A stretch of 64,000 nt of DNA from Fibrobacter sp. UWB4. Its GTDB lineage: Bacteria; Fibrobacterota; Fibrobacteria; Fibrobacterales; Fibrobacteraceae. Position numbers and translations under genes: made by a program. This document shows positions 54,860 through 63,602 of this stretch, piece after piece (the stretch's first letter is position 1; every line of letters begins with the position of its first letter). The stretch covers positions 43,783-107,782 of the forward strand of contig NZ_MWQI01000011.1 in NCBI RefSeq assembly GCF_002210345.1. Direction: 5' to 3'. The notes under the pieces are model-generated. The model worked only from the letters and a program-made list of their open reading frames with translations. It was not told the DNA's origin and ran no database searches.

Positions 54860-56005
54860 CTAAAATGGCAGGTCTACAATTGAAAAACCTCCTTCATAGC
54901 GGTACACTTTTTTCAATGTATCTGCGATAATTCGTGTTAATTTTTGATTTTCTTGTAAATCAATTAATAATTCGCCATCGACATCAACACATATTTCAAC
55001 TTGGCCTTCATCAAAGTATAGGCTCGCTTCGTTAAATATTTTTCTGATATCAATATATTTTTGATTATACATATAAAAGAAAAGATTGCGGAGGATTTCG
55101 TCCTTAAAATCCTGTTGTAGGCATCGTAATTTACCAGTATCAAGATTAGCATAGAATTCCTCTAGCACATCATCCAATGTTTCACAATTATATTTGTGAA
55201 GTTCGTCGTATTGAGATATTGCCCTTTCAAAAGATTCATATGATAAAAAACGAATTCGATTAAAGGACTCTTGCCTCTTAATAATATAACTGGACAAATA
55301 GTTAACATTATCTATTTCTCTAACATTCAAATTTTGCCCATCAGAAAAGTCAACTTCATACATACCCGGAACATCAGATAATGATAATAAATTGAACTGA
55401 TAAATTCGGCTTTTTTTCATACGTTTGTCCAAGCTACTCATTTCGTAAGCTTGAGACTTCAATAACGATGTGATTGAATTGAAAATGTTCGAATCATTTT
55501 TTGATGCCCCTTTCTTATTGTTGGTGATGCATTTAGCACAATCAATCCCCAATTCAACTTCTTGAAATGCGAAACATTCTTTTTCAGGAATGCTAAAAAT
55601 TGGAGAACATTCATCCACCATTCCGTCAAGATAATTTTTACCAAATTTTAAATTTTCTATGGAATATTTCAGTCTTTTCTCATTGGTCCAAAAACGAAGG
55701 GGTTTCCAATCTTTATTAGGATCTTCTGGATTTGATGGCCTCGTGAAAAAAATCCATGAGTTTTTATCATTCTTCTTGCAGCTGATGAGTAACGTAGTAA
55801 CAACCGAAACATTATTTTCATCAATGTGAGAATTTTTATATGCGAGGATGTCCATTTCTCGGACTGTTTGTGTTAAATCATCCTCATAATATTTGTTCCC
55901 AATTACAGTCCAATTATTTTTCCTTAAAAGTTCAACAACCTTATTTTCAAATACAAATCCAGTTGTATTTATTGCCGCAATAATTTTTTCTTCTTTAGAA
56001 CTCAT
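54860..56005 (-). CDS. Orphan PD-(D/E)XK-like endonuclease (Mrr-like)
   Basis: A 381-residue AT-rich gene standing alone. The N terminus carries the order expected for a PD-(D/E)XK fold: an acidic residue in FENKVVELL, then the Asp in REMDILAY (about residue 54) and ISCKKND (the CKK replacing the usual ExK) at about 73-79. The rest is helical and unassigned. Host-unlike base composition and isolation suggest a transferred gene with possible nuclease activity. A TATATT box lies 9 bases before the ATG. Confidence 0.55.
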   Translation of the reverse strand: MSSKEEKIIAAINTTGFVFENKVVELLRKNNWTVIGNKYYEDDLTQTVREMDILAYKNSHIDENNVSVVTTLLISCKKNDKNSWIFFTRPSNPEDPNKDWKPLRFWTNEKRLKYSIENLKFGKNYLDGMVDECSPIFSIPEKECFAFQEVELGIDCAKCITNNKKGASKNDSNIFNSITSLLKSQAYEMSSLDKRMKKSRIYQFNLLSLSDVPGMYEVDFSDGQNLNVREIDNVNYLSSYIIKRQESFNRIRFLSYESFERAISQYDELHKYNCETLDDVLEEFYANLDTGKLRCLQQDFKDEILRNLFFYMYNQKYIDIRKIFNEASLYFDEGQVEICVDVDGELLIDLQENQKLTRIIADTLKKVYRYEGGFSIVDLPF

Positions 56006-56030
56006 ATCAATGGAAATATATAATAAAAAA

Positions 56031-56059
56031 GGAGATCCCCGCCCGGAGGCGGGGATGAC
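56031..56059 (-). repeat. GTC-hairpin-CTCC element, copy 3
   Basis: Minus-strand GTC, stem ATCCCCGCC / GGCGGGGAT with a TCCG loop, then CTCC. The stem differs from copies 1 and 2 but both strands changed together. Confidence 0.8.
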
Positions 56060-56203
56060 AAATCAGGGGTGGAATGACGCCTTTGGCGTCCGTGGCTACG
56101 GCTCACCAATAAAAATATGCAAGCATATTTTACTGGAATCGCCTTGCACACTTTTGCTTCGGGCGCGTTCGCCCCTCGAAATGACGCATGTTTAGAAAGT
56201 CCC

Positions 56204-56263
56204 TTAAAAAAATAAAGTTCACTTCGGCGGTTCGGCAGGCTCACCGACCTTCGTGAACTTTAT
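56204..56263 (-). terminator. ahcY intrinsic terminator
   Basis: A long stem ATAAAGTTCAC/GTGAACTTTAT (56212-56222 and 56253-56263) with an inner GC-rich hairpin; the minus-strand transcript ends in a U run (A tract 56204-56211). Confidence 0.85.
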
Positions 56264-56289
56264 CTTCTTTTGTCTCTAGTAGTTATTCC

Positions 56290-56324
56290 TAACCACCAAC
56301 CACTAGCCACTAACCACTAGTAGC
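56290..56324 (+). repeat. Heptad repeat array 6
   Basis: TAACCAC CAACCAC, TAGCCAC TAACCAC, TAGTAGC: five units in register, the last overlapping the 3' end of ahcY. Confidence 0.75.
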
Positions 56325-57777
56325 GGTAGTGATCAGCCTTGTACGGGCCTTCGACCGGCACGCCGATGTAGTCGGCTTGGGCCTGCGTGAGGCGGGTGAG
56401 GTGAACGCCGAGCTTTTCGAGGTGGAGGCGTGCGACCTTTTCGTCGAGGATCTTCGGGAGCGTATAGACGACGCCGCTTTCGTACTTGATGCCGGCGACG
56501 GTGTCCTTGCCCTGGGCGTTGAGCCAGAGGTCGATCTGTGCGATGGTCTGGTTCGTGAAGGAGGCACTCATCACGAAGCTCGGGTGGCCGGTAGCGCAGC
56601 CGAGGTTCAGCAAGCGGCCTTCGGCGAGCACGAGGATGCTGTGGCCGTCGGGGAAAATCCATTCGTCGTACTGCGGCTTGATTTCGTTACGCTTGATGCC
56701 CGGAATCTTCTTGAGGCCTGCCATGTCGATTTCGTTGTCGAAGTGACCGATGTTACCGACGATGGCGCGGTGCTTCATCTTTTCCATCTGAGCGGCGCTG
56801 ATGATGCCGGTGTTGCCGGTGGTGGTCACGAAGATGTCTGCGTAGCTGACGACTTCGTCGAGGGTCTTGACTTCGTAGCCTTCCATGGCGGCCTGGAGTG
56901 CGCAAATCGGGTCGATTTCGGTGATGATCACGCGAGCGCCCTGACCGCGGAGGGACTGGGCGCAGCCCTTACCCACGTCGCCGTAGCCGCAGACGACTGC
57001 GATTTTGCCAGCCATCATCACGTCGGTGGCGCGGTTGATGCCGTCGATGAGGGAGTGGCGGCAGCCGTAGAGGTTGTCGAACTTGGACTTGGTCACGGAG
57101 TCGTTCACGTTGATTGCCGGGAACTTCAGGCGGCCAGCCTGGGCCATCTGGTACAAACGATGCACACCGGTAGTGGTTTCTTCGGAAACGCCGCGGAGAG
57201 TTTCGCGGGCACGGGTCCACTGCTTCGGATCCTTTTCGAAAATCTTGCGGCAAGTGGCGAGGAACACGCCCCATTCTTCGCTGTCGGTTTCCGGGTTGAA
57301 TTCAGGCACCGAACCCGCGTCTTCGAATTCGGCACCGCAGGTCACGAGCATGGTGGCGTCGCCACCGTCATCGACGATGAGGTCTGCGGTCTTGCCGTCC
57401 GGCCATACGAGTGCGCGGGCGGTGTTTTCCCAGTATTCTTCCAAGGATTCACCCTTCCATGCGAAAACAGGTACGCCCTGCGGGTTGCTCACGCTGCCGT
57501 TCTTGCCGACCACGACGGCGGCTGCGGCGTTGTCCTGCGTACTGAAAATGTTGCAGGAGACCCAGCGCACGTCAGCACCGAGGTCCACGAGCGTTTCGAT
57601 GAGGATGGCGGTCTGCACGGTCATGTGGAGGCTACCCATGATGCGGGCGCCTGCGAGCGGCTTCTTGCCTGCATATTCCTTGCGGAGAGCCATGAGGCCC
57701 GGCATTTCGGTTTCGGCGAGGTCGAGTTCCTTGCGGCCTTCGATCGCAAGGTTGATATCCTTAATTTTGTATTCCAT
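56317..57777 (-). CDS. ahcY: Adenosylhomocysteinase
   Basis: AhcY splits S-adenosylhomocysteine into adenosine and homocysteine to recycle the methyl cycle and relieve methyltransferase inhibition. The 486-residue protein is full length: N-terminal substrate domain ([16 protein letters not shown]), NAD-binding [11 protein letters not shown], and the closing KADHYRY. AGGA lies 7 bases before the ATG and a strong promoter precedes it. It ends at a long terminator hairpin. Confidence 0.97.
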   Translation of the reverse strand: MEYKIKDINLAIEGRKELDLAETEMPGLMALRKEYAGKKPLAGARIMGSLHMTVQTAILIETLVDLGADVRWVSCNIFSTQDNAAAAVVVGKNGSVSNPQGVPVFAWKGESLEEYWENTARALVWPDGKTADLIVDDGGDATMLVTCGAEFEDAGSVPEFNPETDSEEWGVFLATCRKIFEKDPKQWTRARETLRGVSEETTTGVHRLYQMAQAGRLKFPAINVNDSVTKSKFDNLYGCRHSLIDGINRATDVMMAGKIAVVCGYGDVGKGCAQSLRGQGARVIITEIDPICALQAAMEGYEVKTLDEVVSYADIFVTTTGNTGIISAAQMEKMKHRAIVGNIGHFDNEIDMAGLKKIPGIKRNEIKPQYDEWIFPDGHSILVLAEGRLLNLGCATGHPSFVMSASFTNQTIAQIDLWLNAQGKDTVAGIKYESGVVYTLPKILDEKVARLHLEKLGVHLTRLTQAQADYIGVPVEGPYKADHYRY

Positions 57778-57844
57778 AAAGAATCCTTTTTTTGCGGCAC
57801 GATTTTTGCGACCAATTCATAATTGCGTAAAATCGCGCATTTCT

Positions 57845-57885
57845 TATTTATGCGTAAATATAGTTATATGCATAAATACAGTCAA
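57845..57885 (-). promoter_or_regulatory. ahcY promoter with overlapping dyad
   Basis: On the minus strand: -35 TTGACT (57880-57885), 17 bp spacer, -10 TATATT (57857-57862), about 80 bases before the start. A 9-bp inverted repeat TATTTATGC/GCATAAATA (57845-57853 and 57870-57878) covers the -10, a good place for a repressor. No SAH riboswitch fold is recognised in the leader. Confidence 0.75.
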
Positions 57886-57943
57886 GACTAAAAATAGATT
57901 CGAGCTGTATAGATCCCCTCCCGTTGGTCGAGGATGCCTGTTT

Positions 57944-57978
57944 CAACAACTAATGACTATTGACTAATGACCAACAAC
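57944..57978 (+). repeat. Heptad repeat array 7
   Basis: CAACAAC TAATGAC, TATTGAC TAATGAC, CAACAAC: five units in register, ending before the DUF4153 gene 3' end. Confidence 0.85.
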
Positions 57979-57983
57979 TAGGT

Positions 57984-59570
57984 TTACTCAGTAAACAACA
58001 GTCCCTTGATGCGGAGCGAGCGCCCTTTTTCGGACCATTGGCTCGTATGCAGTTCTTTGATTCCGATGGCGGCGTGGTCCGAGGCGATGGATTCAAGCGA
58101 ATCGTTCAGCTCTTGCTTTGTCGTGTAGAAGCTGTAAACCTTGCTTTTTGTTTTTGCGGAATCTGCGACACTTGAATCCGCTACACTTTCGTCATCTTCC
58201 GAGAGCGTAATCCGGAAGGTAATCGTGTCGCCCCGGTATTCAAATTCGCTTTTGTCAAAATAATGGTCCAAGATGGCGACTTCCTTGGCACCTTCGGGAA
58301 TGATGAACGAAATGATGTCGGAATTTGATATATCCGCTTCGAAGGAGTTGAATGCTTCGGTCGTGTCTTCTTTGACTGGAGTTGTCTTGGTGTTGCTTTG
58401 TTGGGTTGGCTCGTTCTCGATTATTTTCATTCCTGCAAAATCTGCGATGTTCTGTGCGTTTAGCGGACTGATGGTGGTGATGAAGAACAGTACGCAGAAA
58501 GCGATGGCGATGTATCTCGATTTGCGCTGGATTTTATCTTTCAGCAGGATGGCAATGATGATATAGAAGTAGATGTTAATGACGATGACCCAGATGATTT
58601 CTGGCGAGAGACTTTCTTGGATGAATATGTGCATGACGTCGATGGACATCAGGACGACGAGCGGGATGCATGCGGCGGGGAAGATTTTCAGGAGCTTCTT
58701 TTCGGTGGTCTGCTCGGTCGAGAGTCGCATCGGGTGCATGGCGGTGATGAGCGCGAGCAAGTAAATGATAAATCCCGAGACGAATGCAGATGCGGTCCCT
58801 TCGTCGGGCATATCCCACAAGATGATAAACTTGATAATATAGGCGTAAAAGAGGAGGATGCCAATGGCGAGCACCGGAATGAAAAGGAACCGGATGGTGC
58901 TTGATGCGAACTTGTTCAGGGTGGGCGCATCTTCAATGCATTCGTCAATGGACGGGATGCCGGAAAAGTAAAGTATTGGGGCGACAACGCTTGCGCAGAA
59001 ATAGAAAATGTAAAGGTAGAGCATTTCGCCGGGGTCGGAGTCGAACAGATCCGCAAAGCCAAAGAAGAAACCTTCAATGGCGCCAAGCAAAATGGCCGAG
59101 ACGAGAATGGCGATTATCGCAGATTTGATGTTCTTATGCAAAAAGTTCCAGAAGCCGTTTTCGTTGGGCTGTTTCCAGAATGGTCCGAGAAAAACTGCAA
59201 GGATGGCAATTAAGTAAATGAGGGTGACGGTGCATCCAAAGTAAAAAGGATCGTCGTCGATTGGCAAGCCGAGAACGAGTGCGATGGAAATCAAGAACCA
59301 TGCGCCGCTTGCGATAGCTTGCGGTCGAATGCTTGTACTTTTTCGGGATTCCTGGATGAGCGATGTCGCGAGGGCAATGAGCAATGCTGCGATGGGATAG
59401 ATGGCAAGCCATATAAAGGGCTTGGTGTGATCCCCGCTGAATGCTGTAATGAATTCGCTTTCGGCGACAAGCGCGATGAATGTGAAAAAGGCGAATAATG
59501 ATGCAAGCGGAAACCGCTTGAACGCACTCGAAATTTGGTTCGGGTATTTTTTGATTGCTGTTAAAACCAT
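57984..59570 (-). CDS. DUF4153 membrane protein 1
   Basis: A 528-residue integral membrane protein with about 11 hydrophobic spans, a family marked here by IKKYPNQISSAFKRFPLAS at the start. The extracellular or C-terminal soluble tail (about 415-528) has an acidic beta region (FRITLSEDDESVADSS). Function unknown. It starts 3 bases after the stop of its paralogue, so both are cotranscribed from the minus strand. Confidence 0.85.
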   Translation of the reverse strand: MVLTAIKKYPNQISSAFKRFPLASLFAFFTFIALVAESEFITAFSGDHTKPFIWLAIYPIAALLIALATSLIQESRKSTSIRPQAIASGAWFLISIALVLGLPIDDDPFYFGCTVTLIYLIAILAVFLGPFWKQPNENGFWNFLHKNIKSAIIAILVSAILLGAIEGFFFGFADLFDSDPGEMLYLYIFYFCASVVAPILYFSGIPSIDECIEDAPTLNKFASSTIRFLFIPVLAIGILLFYAYIIKFIILWDMPDEGTASAFVSGFIIYLLALITAMHPMRLSTEQTTEKKLLKIFPAACIPLVVLMSIDVMHIFIQESLSPEIIWVIVINIYFYIIIAILLKDKIQRKSRYIAIAFCVLFFITTISPLNAQNIADFAGMKIIENEPTQQSNTKTTPVKEDTTEAFNSFEADISNSDIISFIIPEGAKEVAILDHYFDKSEFEYRGDTITFRITLSEDDESVADSSVADSAKTKSKVYSFYTTKQELNDSLESIASDHAAIGIKELHTSQWSEKGRSLRIKGLLFTE

Positions 59571-59573
59571 AAT

Positions 59574-61280
59574 TTACTCTAGGAAAAGGAAACCGTGGAT
59601 GTTGAAATAGCTCTCTTTTTTGTCGTCTTTTATGATATTGACGTCTAATTTTTCGACTCCGATTTTAGCCCCTTCGGTTTCTAGGAACCGCACGTTTTTT
59701 TGCTCCAAAACTTCTTTTGTTATAAAAAACTTGAATGTCTTGTCGAGCTTTTGGGGTTTGATTTGGAAAAAGAGCGTGTCGTTGCGGAATTCGTAATCCT
59801 CTTGACGGAAAGTCTTGTAAAAGTAAGAAACTTTGGATACGTTTTGAGGAATGTCGAAAAAGTTGTCTTTGGACTCTCGAATATATGCTTTGAGGACTGA
59901 GGCTTGCTTTTTTTTGTGATGTGTAGAATTGTCAATATGTAATATTACAATGCCGTGATCTACGTATTGGGCAAGTTCCTTGTCTCCTCTTATATTGAGT
60001 GCTTTTATTCGTGAGAGGATTGTTTCCGTTTGGGAGGTGTTCTTGGCTTCTAATCGGTTGATAAATTCTCTGGAGTCCTCGTCGTTTAGCGGAAATTTGT
60101 TGTAGCCTTCTTCGACGAGAGCGGCCTTGACGCTATTTATCCAGACGCGGTGCGTGACGTTAATGGCGCTCAGGGGGCCGTTCGTGAGGATAAGGAACAT
60201 GCCGCAAAAAACGATGGTGATGTACTTGGATTTGCACTTGATTTTGTCTATGAGCAAAATGGCAATAATGATGTAATAGAAGATGTTGATTGCCGTGATG
60301 TAATAGCGGTCTTCTGAAATCCCGTAATCGGAGATTCTGCGTATGATGCCGACGGACATCAGGATGACGAGGGGGATGCAGGCGGCGGGGAGAATTTTTA
60401 GGAGCTTCTTTTCGAAAGATGGCTTGGGGTTGATGCGTTCGGGGAGCGTCAGCGTGACCCGCAGAAGCATGAGCATCATGGATGCCGAAACGAGGTAGGA
60501 GACCATTCCTTTGGGCATTTCCCACTGGATGATGATTTTTGCGATGTAGGCGTAAAGAAGGATGATGTAGAGCGAAAGTACTGGCAAAAATAGGAACTTG
60601 TTCGTGCTGGCTTGGAACTTGTTCAAAGCTGGTGTTTCTTGCAGGCATTCATCAATGGAGGGAATGCCAGAGAAAAACAAGATGGGGAATATGGTACATA
60701 AACCGATAATCGCCGAGTAGGCATAAGGTTTGTCTGAGACTTTAATGTCGAACAGGTTGAAGAATCCGAATAGGAGCCAATTAATGGCGAGGATCAGGAC
60801 TACAGAAATGGTGATAGCGTTGACAGCGGCTTTGGCATTCCTCATCAAGAATATCCAGAATCCGTTTTCGTCTTTTTGCTTGAAGAACGGGGCAACGAAC
60901 AGGCTCAAGAAAACGGTTGTATAGATAAATAGCCATGTTACCAAGACATAAATGTGTTCGGTATAGTTGTTGGTTGAAAAATGGTAAAAGACTAGTGCGA
61001 TGGAAATGGCTAACCATACGGCTTCGGCGACGATATGGGGAATGATGCTAAATTTTTTTCGGGATTCATGGACCAGCGAAATCGTGAGGGCTATCATCGT
61101 GGCCGCAATCGGATAGATGAATAGCCAATAAGTTAATTTGCTATGAGTTGGCGAAAGGCTGTTTTCATAAACGTAAATGAAAGCGATGGTCGCGAAAATG
61201 GCAAACGCCACTGCAAGCGGAAACCGCTTAAACGCGCTCGTGATTTGACTCGGGTATTTCTTGATTTTAGTAAAGTCCAT
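59574..61280 (-). CDS. DUF4153 membrane protein 2
   Basis: A 568-residue paralogue of the next gene, with matching starts (IKKYPSQITSAFKRFPLAV), PACIPLVILMS, SIDECLQETPALNKF and the same order of spans. It differs by a longer insert before the soluble tail (about 375-440). Tandem duplication is clear. Function unknown. Confidence 0.85.
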   Translation of the reverse strand: MDFTKIKKYPSQITSAFKRFPLAVAFAIFATIAFIYVYENSLSPTHSKLTYWLFIYPIAATMIALTISLVHESRKKFSIIPHIVAEAVWLAISIALVFYHFSTNNYTEHIYVLVTWLFIYTTVFLSLFVAPFFKQKDENGFWIFLMRNAKAAVNAITISVVLILAINWLLFGFFNLFDIKVSDKPYAYSAIIGLCTIFPILFFSGIPSIDECLQETPALNKFQASTNKFLFLPVLSLYIILLYAYIAKIIIQWEMPKGMVSYLVSASMMLMLLRVTLTLPERINPKPSFEKKLLKILPAACIPLVILMSVGIIRRISDYGISEDRYYITAINIFYYIIIAILLIDKIKCKSKYITIVFCGMFLILTNGPLSAINVTHRVWINSVKAALVEEGYNKFPLNDEDSREFINRLEAKNTSQTETILSRIKALNIRGDKELAQYVDHGIVILHIDNSTHHKKKQASVLKAYIRESKDNFFDIPQNVSKVSYFYKTFRQEDYEFRNDTLFFQIKPQKLDKTFKFFITKEVLEQKNVRFLETEGAKIGVEKLDVNIIKDDKKESYFNIHGFLFLE

Positions 61281-61303
61281 TTTCCCTCCTCTCTTGTTTT
61301 CCC

Positions 61304-61392
61304 GTCATGCTGAGGCGAAGCCGATGCATCCAGTGAAGTCTTGTAACGCATAAACAAAAATGACTGGATCCTTCACATTCGTTCAGGATGAC
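61304..61392. repeat. Pair of GTCATCCTG-type elements in inverted orientation
   Basis: GTCATGCTGAGGCGAAG...GCATCC (61304-61331) and its opposite-facing partner (61366-61392) share an inverted ATCCAGT/ACTGGAT (61328-61334 and 61363-61369). They fill the gap between DUF4153 gene 2 and rarA. Confidence 0.65.
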
Positions 61393-61408
61393 GTTTCCTT
61401 CTTACTTC

Positions 61409-62704
61409 TTACTTTCCTTCCCGTTCTTTCCGCTCTTTCTTCATTTGCTTCAACTGCGCGAGTTTTTCACCGAGCGCCTTTTCGCGCCCGTACGGCTTGG
61501 GTTCGTAAATCGTCGTGCCGACAAGTTGCGTGGGCAGGTGCTCCTGCGCAGAGTAGCCGCCCGGGCTGTCGTGATCGTACTCGTAGCCGATCCCGTAGCC
61601 GAGCTGTTTCCCGACGCGGGTGACGGAATTGCGGTAGGCTCGCGGCACGGGGAGCGTTCCGGTTTGCTTTACGATAGAATCCGCCTTCATTCCCGCAAGT
61701 TCAACGCTATTGCTCTTGGGCGCAAGCGCCAAGTAAATCGCAAGCTCGTCGAGTGCGATCAAGCCTTCCGGAATGCCCATAAAGTCGTACGCTTCGCGAG
61801 CGCTTGTTGCAAGCAGTAGCGCGTTCGGATCCGCAAGTCCCACATCTTCCATGCTCATGCGCATCAGGCGGCGCAAAATGAATCGCGGGTCTTCGCCGCC
61901 CTGCAACATTCTGTGGAGCCAGTAAAGGGCCGCGTCCGGGTCAGAGCCGCGTACGGACTTGTGCAATGCTGAAATCAGGTTATAATGCTCTTCGCCGCTC
62001 TTGTCGTAACGCAGCGGCTTCTTGTACTGGAATTCTTCGAGCAGCTTCTCGTCGATAATCTTATTGTCGCCGAGGTTCTTGCCAATCCATTCGAGCTGGT
62101 TCAGCAAGAATCTTGCATCGCCTTCAGACTGTGCGATGAGCTTGTCGACAACGGCGTCTTCAACTTCGACGTCCTTGAGCTGTAAACCGCGCGGGTGGTC
62201 CCGCAGTGCGCTGAAAATTAAAGTGCGCAAGTCTTCCTTGCTGAGAGGCGCAAAAAGGATCAGCTGGCAGCGGCTGAGTAAAGCCCCGTTCACCTCGAAT
62301 CCTGGGTTTTCCGTAGTCGCGCCGATGAGCGTCACCGTGCCGTCTTCCACGGCGCCGAGGAGCGCGTCTTGCTGCCCCTTGTTGAAACGATGGATTTCGT
62401 CGATGAAAAGGATTGTATCCATGAACGCATGCTTCATCTGGCGCGCGTCCGCGAGAACTTCCTTGACTTCCTTCACGCCGCTTGCGACTGCCGAGAGCGC
62501 AACAAAGCGCTTCTTGGTATGCTGCTTGATGACGTGGGCGAGGCTCGTCTTTCCGCAACCCGGAGGTCCCCAGAAAATCATGCTGGGGATGGAGTCGTTT
62601 TCAAGACTCTTGCGAAGCAAACTCTGCTGCCCGAGAATCTTGTTCTGCCCAAGAAACTCGTCGAGGTTTTGCGGGCGTAGGCGTTCTGCTAAGGGTGCGT
62701 CCAT
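61409..62704 (-). CDS. rarA: Replication-associated recombination protein A
   Basis: RarA (MgsA) is a AAA+ clamp-loader-like ATPase that acts at stalled replication forks. The 431-residue protein opens with PLAERLRPQNLDEFLGQ, Walker A WGPPGCGKTS (about 45-54), LFIDEIHRFNKGQQDALL, GATTENP, and a C-terminal part with RMSMEDVGLADP. Full length. It starts 18 bases after the thioesterase stop, in the same operon. Confidence 0.95.
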   Translation of the reverse strand: MDAPLAERLRPQNLDEFLGQNKILGQQSLLRKSLENDSIPSMIFWGPPGCGKTSLAHVIKQHTKKRFVALSAVASGVKEVKEVLADARQMKHAFMDTILFIDEIHRFNKGQQDALLGAVEDGTVTLIGATTENPGFEVNGALLSRCQLILFAPLSKEDLRTLIFSALRDHPRGLQLKDVEVEDAVVDKLIAQSEGDARFLLNQLEWIGKNLGDNKIIDEKLLEEFQYKKPLRYDKSGEEHYNLISALHKSVRGSDPDAALYWLHRMLQGGEDPRFILRRLMRMSMEDVGLADPNALLLATSAREAYDFMGIPEGLIALDELAIYLALAPKSNSVELAGMKADSIVKQTGTLPVPRAYRNSVTRVGKQLGYGIGYEYDHDSPGGYSAQEHLPTQLVGTTIYEPKPYGREKALGEKLAQLKQMKKERKEREGK

Positions 62705-62722
62705 GGTTATACTATATAAAAA

Positions 62723-63136
62723 TTAGTCGCTAAAGATCTTGTCTTCGACTTTCTTGATGCATTCTGGCTTTTCGCGTGTCGGAACTCCGCCTTTCGTGAA
62801 TACGTGTACGGAATAGCCGGTTGTACAGATTTCGCCGTTCAAGGTCACCTGGTAGAGGAACTTGTATTTGCAGCGGCCTTCGTGGACGAGCTTGGTTTCG
62901 ACATCGACAAAATCGCCAAAACGGCACGGACGCTTGTATTGCACGTTCAGTTCGAGAACCGGGCTTGCAAACCCTTCGCGTTCCACTTCGTCGTAGGGGG
63001 CGCCTACAGCGCGGAAAAAGTCTACGCGGGCCTGTTCAAACCAGATGGGGTAGGTGGCGTGGTGCACGACGCCCATAGCGTCAGTTTCTGCGTAGCGGAC
63101 TTGAATGCGGGTCTTGAAAGAAAAGTTGTTTTCCAT
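62723..63136 (-). CDS. 4HBT/YbgC-type acyl-CoA thioesterase
   Basis: 137 residues of the hotdog fold. The catalytic region YAETDAMGVVHHATYPIWFEQARVDF contains D-x2-G-x-V-x-H, typical of 4-hydroxybenzoyl-CoA/YbgC thioesterases that hydrolyse acyl-CoA. A perfect TATAAT (minus strand 63142-63147) ends 5 bases before the ATG, so the message is probably leaderless. Confidence 0.92.
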   Translation of the reverse strand: MENNFSFKTRIQVRYAETDAMGVVHHATYPIWFEQARVDFFRAVGAPYDEVEREGFASPVLELNVQYKRPCRFGDFVDVETKLVHEGRCKYKFLYQVTLNGEICTTGYSVHVFTKGGVPTREKPECIKKVEDKIFSD

Positions 63137-63186
63137 GTGTAATTATATAGGGGTGGGTATAAGTTCGGTTGTATAAAGTAGTTAAT

Positions 63187-63249
63187 TAGAATTTAGTCAT
63201 TGGTCAATAGTCATTAGTCAGTAGTCAATGGTCGTTGGTCGATAGTTGC
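63187..63249 (+). repeat. Heptad repeat array 8
   Basis: Nine units in register: TAGAATT TAGTCAT, TGGTCAA TAGTCAT, TAGTCAG TAGTCAA, TGGTCGT TGGTCGA, TAGTTGC. Unit T(A/G)GT(C/T)NN. Array 9 faces it in inverted orientation. Confidence 0.9.
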
Positions 63250-63296
63250 TAAAGCATTTTGATATAAGCTCTTCTAATAACTAAACAAAATATAGC

Positions 63297-63324
63297 TAAT
63301 GACCAATAACTAATGACTAAAAAC
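63297..63324 (-). repeat. Heptad repeat array 9
   Basis: TAATGAC CAATAAC, TAATGAC TAAAAAC: four units, the reverse complement of the array 8 pattern. Together they could form a long imperfect hairpin between the thioesterase gene and the tRNA cluster. The remaining gap 63325-63450 shows no gene. Confidence 0.75.
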
Positions 63325-63450
63325 CGCTAAAAATAGTGCTCATTTTTTCACTTAAAAATCTATCAACAGTCAACCAACACTCTTTACTCTAGTTTGTTTA
63401 CGTGTATTTTGAAAAAATTCATTTTTTTTCAAGAAAAAACGCAATTCTTG

Positions 63451-63479
63451 TTGACAAGGTACGGTAAATCTTATTAAAT
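63451..63479 (+). promoter_or_regulatory. Promoter of the tRNA-tuf operon
   Basis: Perfect -35 TTGACA (63451-63456), 17 bp spacer, -10 TTAAAT (63474-63479). Positioned about 35 bases before the first tRNA. A-rich DNA upstream could act as an UP element. Confidence 0.8.
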
Positions 63480-63521
63480 TTGCCACGCTTTAGTTCTTCA
63501 AGTGAACTGAAACAAAAGAGT

Positions 63522-63594
63522 GCCAAAGTAGCTCAGCTGGTAGAGCAGCTGATTTGTAATCAGCCGGTCGTAGGTTCGATTCCTATCTTTGGCT
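63522..63594 (+). tRNA. tRNA-Thr (UGU)
   Basis: Acceptor GCCAAAG/CTTTGGC, anticodon loop TTTGTAA with anticodon TGT, T loop GTTCGATTC. All stems close. No encoded CCA. First of three tRNAs before tuf, as in the tufB operon of E. coli. Confidence 0.95.
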
Positions 63595-63602
63595 TGCATA
63601 AT

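Noticed and set aside
56329..57822. 497-residue plus-strand frame over ahcY
   Set aside because: Shadow; ahcY is full length on the other strand with promoter and terminator.
57778..57960. SAH riboswitch ahead of ahcY
   Set aside because: The leader is AT-rich and lacks the conserved SAH aptamer core; a promoter and dyad explain it better.
24632..63324. Heptad arrays as CRISPR or as ordinary microsatellites
   Set aside because: CRISPR needs 20-40 base repeats with unique spacers; here the units are 7 bases with no spacers. Ordinary microsatellites would have nearly identical units, while these drift and keep period only.
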